Assembly: GCA_029287645.1 (NCBI GenBank)
Contig: JARFQS010000396.1
Location: 1-7,661 of the forward strand
DNA length: 7,661 nt
Direction of reading: 5' to 3'
Source: Thermoanaerobaculia bacterium
GTDB lineage: Bacteria > Acidobacteriota > Thermoanaerobaculia > Multivoradales > JAHEKO01
Translations under genes and position numbers: made by a program
The notes under the pieces: model-generated
Seen by the model: the letters and a program-made list of their open reading frames with translations, nothing else
What the model was told of the DNA's origin: nothing
Databases searched by the model: none
Shown here: in pieces, positions 6,301-7,661 of the stretch
How positions within the stretch are numbered: position 1 is the stretch's first letter
How the letters are laid out: every line of letters begins with the position of its first letter

Positions 6301-7661
6301 AAAAGCGCTCGCCAACCATTCGATTGTCTCCGGCCGGTGGATCTTCTCGCTGTAGGCCCAGTTCATTTCCAGCTGGCCGCCCTGTACACGCCCGTAGATG
6401 TCCAACAGGTACTTGCGGGCGTTGCTCCGCCCGCGGTTGGGGCCGGCGGATTCCATTGCACGGCCGAACGGCGACTCGTCCGGCGGGGACAGGTCGAACT
6501 GCCCGTAGTAGTTGAAGCTGACCCGCGGCTCGGGAATCTGCTTCAGGCGCTCGACCGCGCTCTCGTCGCCGAGATAGCGCAGCATCCCATAGCCGCCCCC
6601 CCGATTCGGCATGCTCCGAAACGCGTCCCTGGTACGCGTCAGCAGCGATCCGATTTCGTCGGTTCCTTCGAGATCCAGCAGCAGCGGGAAGATGGAAGTG
6701 AACCAGCCGACGGTGCCCGAGACGTCTGTGCGGCTGCCCTGCAGCTCGCGACCATGTCCCTCCAGCGCAACCAGCACAGCATCTCCTTCAACCCACGAGG
6801 CCATTGCTCGCGCCAGCGCAGAGAGCAAGATGTCGTTGATCTGGGTCTGATACGCCGCGGGTACCTCCCGCAACAGCTGGTGGGTTTCCGATTCGGTGAG
6901 CGCGACGGTGTGAGTCCGCGCACTGGCCTCCGAGTTGGCATTGCTCGCGAAGTCGACCGGCAGCGGCGCGCACCTGGACCAGTCCTGTTCAGCCCAGTAA
7001 GTGACTTCGTGATCCAGTGCCGCATCGCGTGCGCTGGCTGCGACTTCTTGGGCCCACCGCCCGAAGGTGGTCGTGACCGGAGCCAGGTCGACCACCTTAC
7101 CGTCAGCAATCTGCTGGTAGGCCGTCTGAATCTCATCCATCAGGGTTCGCCAGGACACGCCATCGACCGCCAGATGGTGGATGACTATAAGCAGGCGCCC
7201 TGCGCTCTCCGAGCCATAGTCGAAGAGCACCACCCGGCAGGTCGGTCCTTCACTGATGTCGAGACCCGACTGCACCGCCCCTGCCGCTCTCTCCAGCGCC
7301 GTGGCCCGCTCGTCATCGGGAAAGCGGGAGAAGTCCTCTCGCTCGACCGTCACCTCAGCTTCGCTGCCGCGATCGACGCACGTCCACTCGCCCGGCTCCG
7401 CTTCGGTCCACCTCAGGCGCAACGCATCATGGCGGGCGAGGACTTCAAGCGCTGCCTGGACGAGTACCTCGTGATCGACCCCGGCGCGCACCTCGAGCAG
7501 CAAACTCTGATTCCAGTGATCGACGTTGCGCAGGTCCTGGTCGAAGAACCAGTGCTGAATCGGTGTCAGCGGCAAGGGACCGGCGGGCAGCGGTGGCTCC
7601 ACTTCAGTGGCCGCCACGACCACACCCGTGGCTTCGACGTACTCAGCCAAACCCGCTACGG
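1..7661 (-). CDS. Hybrid NRPS-PKS megasynthase, internal fragment (PCP'-E-C-A-PCP-KS-AT-KR')
   Basis: One uninterrupted minus-strand frame covers the window: 2,553 complete codons, with the plus-strand triplets beginning at base 1. I translated every line and found no stop in this frame, and all domain motifs lie in it. Both ends are open, so the gene starts beyond 7661 and ends beyond base 1. The protein is a multimodular assembly-line enzyme, presumably cytoplasmic, that builds a peptide-polyketide on carrier-protein phosphopantetheine arms. Domain order is the tail of a PCP, epimerization, condensation, adenylation, PCP, ketosynthase, acyltransferase and the start of a ketoreductase. It therefore contains an NRPS-to-PKS switch inside one polypeptide. 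The complete domains keep their catalytic residues, which argues against a pseudogene. The compound cannot be named from this fragment. Operon structure and regulation are not visible. The family call is very secure; gene name and organism are unknown. Confidence 0.97.
337..599 (-). other. Post-AT linker
   Basis: Residues about 2355-2441. This segment wraps back over the KS-AT unit in modular PKSs. It holds the conserved LPTYPFERERYYID motif (near 385-426). Only about 25 residues separate that motif from the beginning of the ketoreductase-like region, so there is no room for a dehydratase or a C-methyltransferase between AT and KR. Confidence 0.85.
600..1455 (-). other. Acyltransferase (AT) domain, predicted malonyl-CoA specific
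   Basis: Residues about 2069-2354. It selects the extender unit and loads it on the acyl carrier protein of this PKS module, which lies beyond base 1. The N-terminal motif is FPGQGAQYVDMG (from residue 2074). The nucleophile elbow is GHSVGE with Ser2167 (1159-1161). LRGRLMEGM supplies the expected Arg. The specificity motif is HAFH at residues 2265-2268 (856-867), the malonyl-CoA signature; methylmalonyl enzymes usually have YASH. The domain ends with a typical HALLEVGPGHVL segment. Having an integral AT makes this a cis-AT PKS module. Confidence 0.95.
1474..1527 (-). repeat. Short imperfect tandem repeat, three 18-bp units, in the KS-AT linker
   Basis: Three adjoining 18-base units (1510-1527, 1492-1509, 1474-1491) encode DAIAGL, DAMAGM and DAITAS. 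The units match each other at about 12 to 13 of 18 bases, best at the end that encodes Asp-Ala-(Ile/Met). The repeat lies just before the first strand of the AT domain and keeps the frame, so it probably reflects local slippage that lengthened the linker helix. It is coding sequence, not a separate element. Confidence 0.6.
1668..1707. repeat. Inverted repeat with 9-bp perfect arms and an adjacent 12-bp palindrome, within coding sequence
   Basis: CTGTCGGCG (1668-1676) and CGCCGACAG (1681-1689) are perfect inverted repeats around a four-base loop. Next to them is the palindrome CAGCTGCAGCTG (1696-1707). Both lie in the part encoding the start of the KS-AT linker. No run of T follows, and the reading frame continues, so it is not a terminator. 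It may be chance in GC-rich coding DNA. Confidence 0.5.
1741..3030 (-). other. Type I PKS ketosynthase (KS) domain accepting a peptidyl chain
   Basis: Residues 1544-1973. It takes the peptidyl chain from the PCP onto its active-site Cys and performs decarboxylative Claisen condensation with a malonyl unit. The catalytic triad is complete: Cys1717 in TACSTSL (2509-2511), His1853 in EAHGTGTPLGDP (2101-2103) and His1893 in KTNVGHLNSTAGVAG (1981-1983). The Cys-to-His and His-to-His spacings of 136 and 40 residues are normal. Other family marks are SGRFPGA near the N terminus, DPQQRIFLECAWEALE and, at the end, SSFGLGGTNAHVVVEEA. The KTNVGH and QTACSTSL forms are common in KS domains that follow NRPS modules. 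The first strand reads AIAVLAVSGRFPG, where most KS domains have a Gly in place of this Leu. Confidence 0.96.
3031..3099 (-). other. PCP-to-KS linker at the NRPS-PKS junction
   Basis: A segment of 23 residues (1521-1543) joins the PCP to the ketosynthase. It starts acidic (GGEADSESLLDW) and becomes Arg-rich (AAERRARRPARDD). The NRPS-to-PKS transfer therefore happens within one polypeptide and needs no docking pair between separate proteins. Confidence 0.8.
3100..3309 (-). other. Peptidyl carrier protein (PCP / thiolation) domain
   Basis: Residues about 1451-1520. It carries the activated amino acid and then the growing chain on a phosphopantetheine arm. The core motif is FFELGGHSIRLLEV; Ser1484 (3208-3210) is the predicted attachment site for a phosphopantetheinyl transferase. 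The helix before it (LERKIAQIWCDVL) and after it (TTIESLAAHL) fit a four-helix carrier fold of ordinary size. It receives the predicted alanine from the A domain upstream and hands the peptide to the ketosynthase about 25 residues downstream in the same chain. Confidence 0.95.
3340..4830 (-). other. NRPS adenylation (A) domain, predicted to activate alanine
   Basis: Residues 944-1440. It activates an amino acid as an aminoacyl-AMP and loads it on the next PCP. Core motifs are present in order: LTYGQLDDRANAV, LKAGAAYVPLDPAYP, the P-loop YTSGSTGRPKG (from residue 1105), FDLSVFEIF, YGPSETT, GELYLGGAGVSRGY, YRTGDLVRY, GRADHQVKLRGHRIE and PNGKID with Lys1431. By alignment to GrsA PheA the ten pocket positions are Asp1151, Leu1152, Phe1155, Asn1189, Asn1212, Ala1214, Leu1238, Thr1246, Tyr1247 and Lys1431, which read DLFNNALTYK. 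From memory this is an alanine code, as in the Ala module of microcystin synthetase; the close variant with Tyr at the third position is linked to glycine. Domain identity is certain. Substrate is likely Ala, with Gly as the alternative. No methyltransferase is inserted in the domain. Confidence 0.96.
4861..6159 (-). other. NRPS condensation (C) domain, probable DCL type
   Basis: Residues 501-933. It forms the peptide bond between the upstream donor chain and the amino acid loaded by the following A domain. The first motif is YPMSPMQQGMLYHS (from residue 501). This SPMQQGML form is typical of DCL domains, which take a donor ending in a D residue, whereas LCL domains usually read more like SxAQxRLWFL. 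That agrees with the E domain directly upstream. The active site is HHCLLDG with His634, His635 and Asp639 (5743-5760). RHETLRTAF near residue 560 and VGLMINTLAVR near residue 785 match later C motifs. One oddity is that the residue after the DG, usually Trp in HHxxxDGWS, is Pro here. The length is normal for the family. Confidence 0.94.
6160..6264 (-). other. E-to-C inter-module linker, Pro/Ser/Gly-rich
   Basis: About 35 residues (466-500) separate the last helix of the E domain from the first C-domain motif. The segment is rich in Pro, Ser, Gly and Asp (for example PVDPGPSSPDGSPHTSG) and looks flexible and unstructured. It joins two NRPS modules inside one protein. It contains no stop and no communication (docking) domain that would suggest two separate proteins meeting here. 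Confidence 0.8.
6265..7599 (-). other. NRPS epimerization (E) domain
   Basis: Residues about 21-465. E domains convert the L-aminoacyl or peptidyl residue on the preceding PCP into a D/L mixture from which the next C domain takes the D form. Core motifs are seen in order: LTPIQHWFF near the N terminus; the catalytic HHLAVDGVSWR with His161, His162 and Asp166 (7144-7179); EGHGRE at residues 300-305, containing the Glu used by E domains; TVGWFTSIFP from residue 316; PNRGGGYGMLRYL from residue 351; and FNYYGQFD from residue 382. The EGHGRE, TVGWFTS and FNYxGQFD motifs separate E from condensation domains, which share the fold. The full length of about 445 residues is normal. The N terminus lacks the extra His motif of dual C/E domains. 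The residue epimerized is set by an adenylation domain upstream of the window. Confidence 0.95.
7610..7659 (-). other. C-terminal tail of an upstream peptidyl carrier protein domain
   Basis: The first visible residues (VAGLAEYVE, residues 1-9) look like the last helix of a PCP domain, the part that normally follows the phosphopantetheine-bearing core. The Ser-containing GGHS core itself lies outside the window. An epimerization domain begins about 20 residues later, and E domains act on the aminoacyl or peptidyl group held by the PCP directly before them. The position therefore supports the call better than the short sequence does. The upstream module that activates the amino acid is not visible. 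Confidence 0.6.

Noticed and set aside
6265..7599. Dual condensation/epimerization or plain condensation domain instead of E
   Set aside because: The domain has EGHGRE, TVGWFTS and FNYYGQFD, which belong to E domains, and is followed by a complete separate C domain.

Overview
The whole window is the inside of one very large gene on the minus strand. A single reading frame stays open for 2,553 codons, from base 7659 down to base 1, with no stop, no frameshift and no gap between genes. It is cut at both window edges, so neither the start codon nor the stop codon is visible. The product is a hybrid non-ribosomal peptide synthetase / type I polyketide synthase (NRPS-PKS). No tRNA, rRNA, mobile element, CRISPR array, promoter or terminator was seen, and none is expected inside a single gene. 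Residue numbers in this annotation count from the first complete codon at 7657-7659.

Read in the direction of translation (right to left), the domains are: the last residues of a peptidyl carrier protein (PCP, about 7610-7659), an epimerization domain (E, 6265-7599), a Pro/Ser/Gly-rich linker, a condensation domain (C, 4861-6159), an adenylation domain (A, 3340-4830), a PCP (3100-3309), a short Arg-rich linker, a ketosynthase (KS, 1741-3030), a KS-AT linker (1456-1740), an acyltransferase (AT, about 600-1455), a post-AT linker, and the N-terminal half of what looks like a ketoreductase (KR, 1-336). Almost every diagnostic core motif and catalytic residue in the complete domains is present, so the synthase looks intact and functional as far as it can be read.

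The inferred assembly logic is as follows. An amino acid loaded by a module upstream of the window is epimerized to the D form. The C domain, which has the N-terminal signature of the DCL class, joins this D residue to an amino acid activated by the A domain; its ten-residue specificity code reads DLFNNALTYK, which I associate with alanine. The chain then passes from PCP to KS within the same polypeptide and is extended with a malonyl unit chosen by the AT (HAFH motif). If the truncated KR is active, the A-to-KR segment would build a 4-amino-3-hydroxypentanoate unit, a small statine-like gamma-amino-beta-hydroxy acid, preceded by a D-amino acid.

The organism cannot be named. The DNA is GC-rich (by eye in the low 60s percent). 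The motif style (KTNVGH and TACSTSL in the KS, a DLFNNALTYK-type A domain, E followed by DCL) resembles secondary-metabolite clusters of Myxococcota, Cyanobacteria and other Gram-negative bacteria with mixed NRPS-PKS lines more than a streptomycete. This is inference only. The system class is well known; what may be new is the specific compound and a few local sequence oddities listed in the findings.
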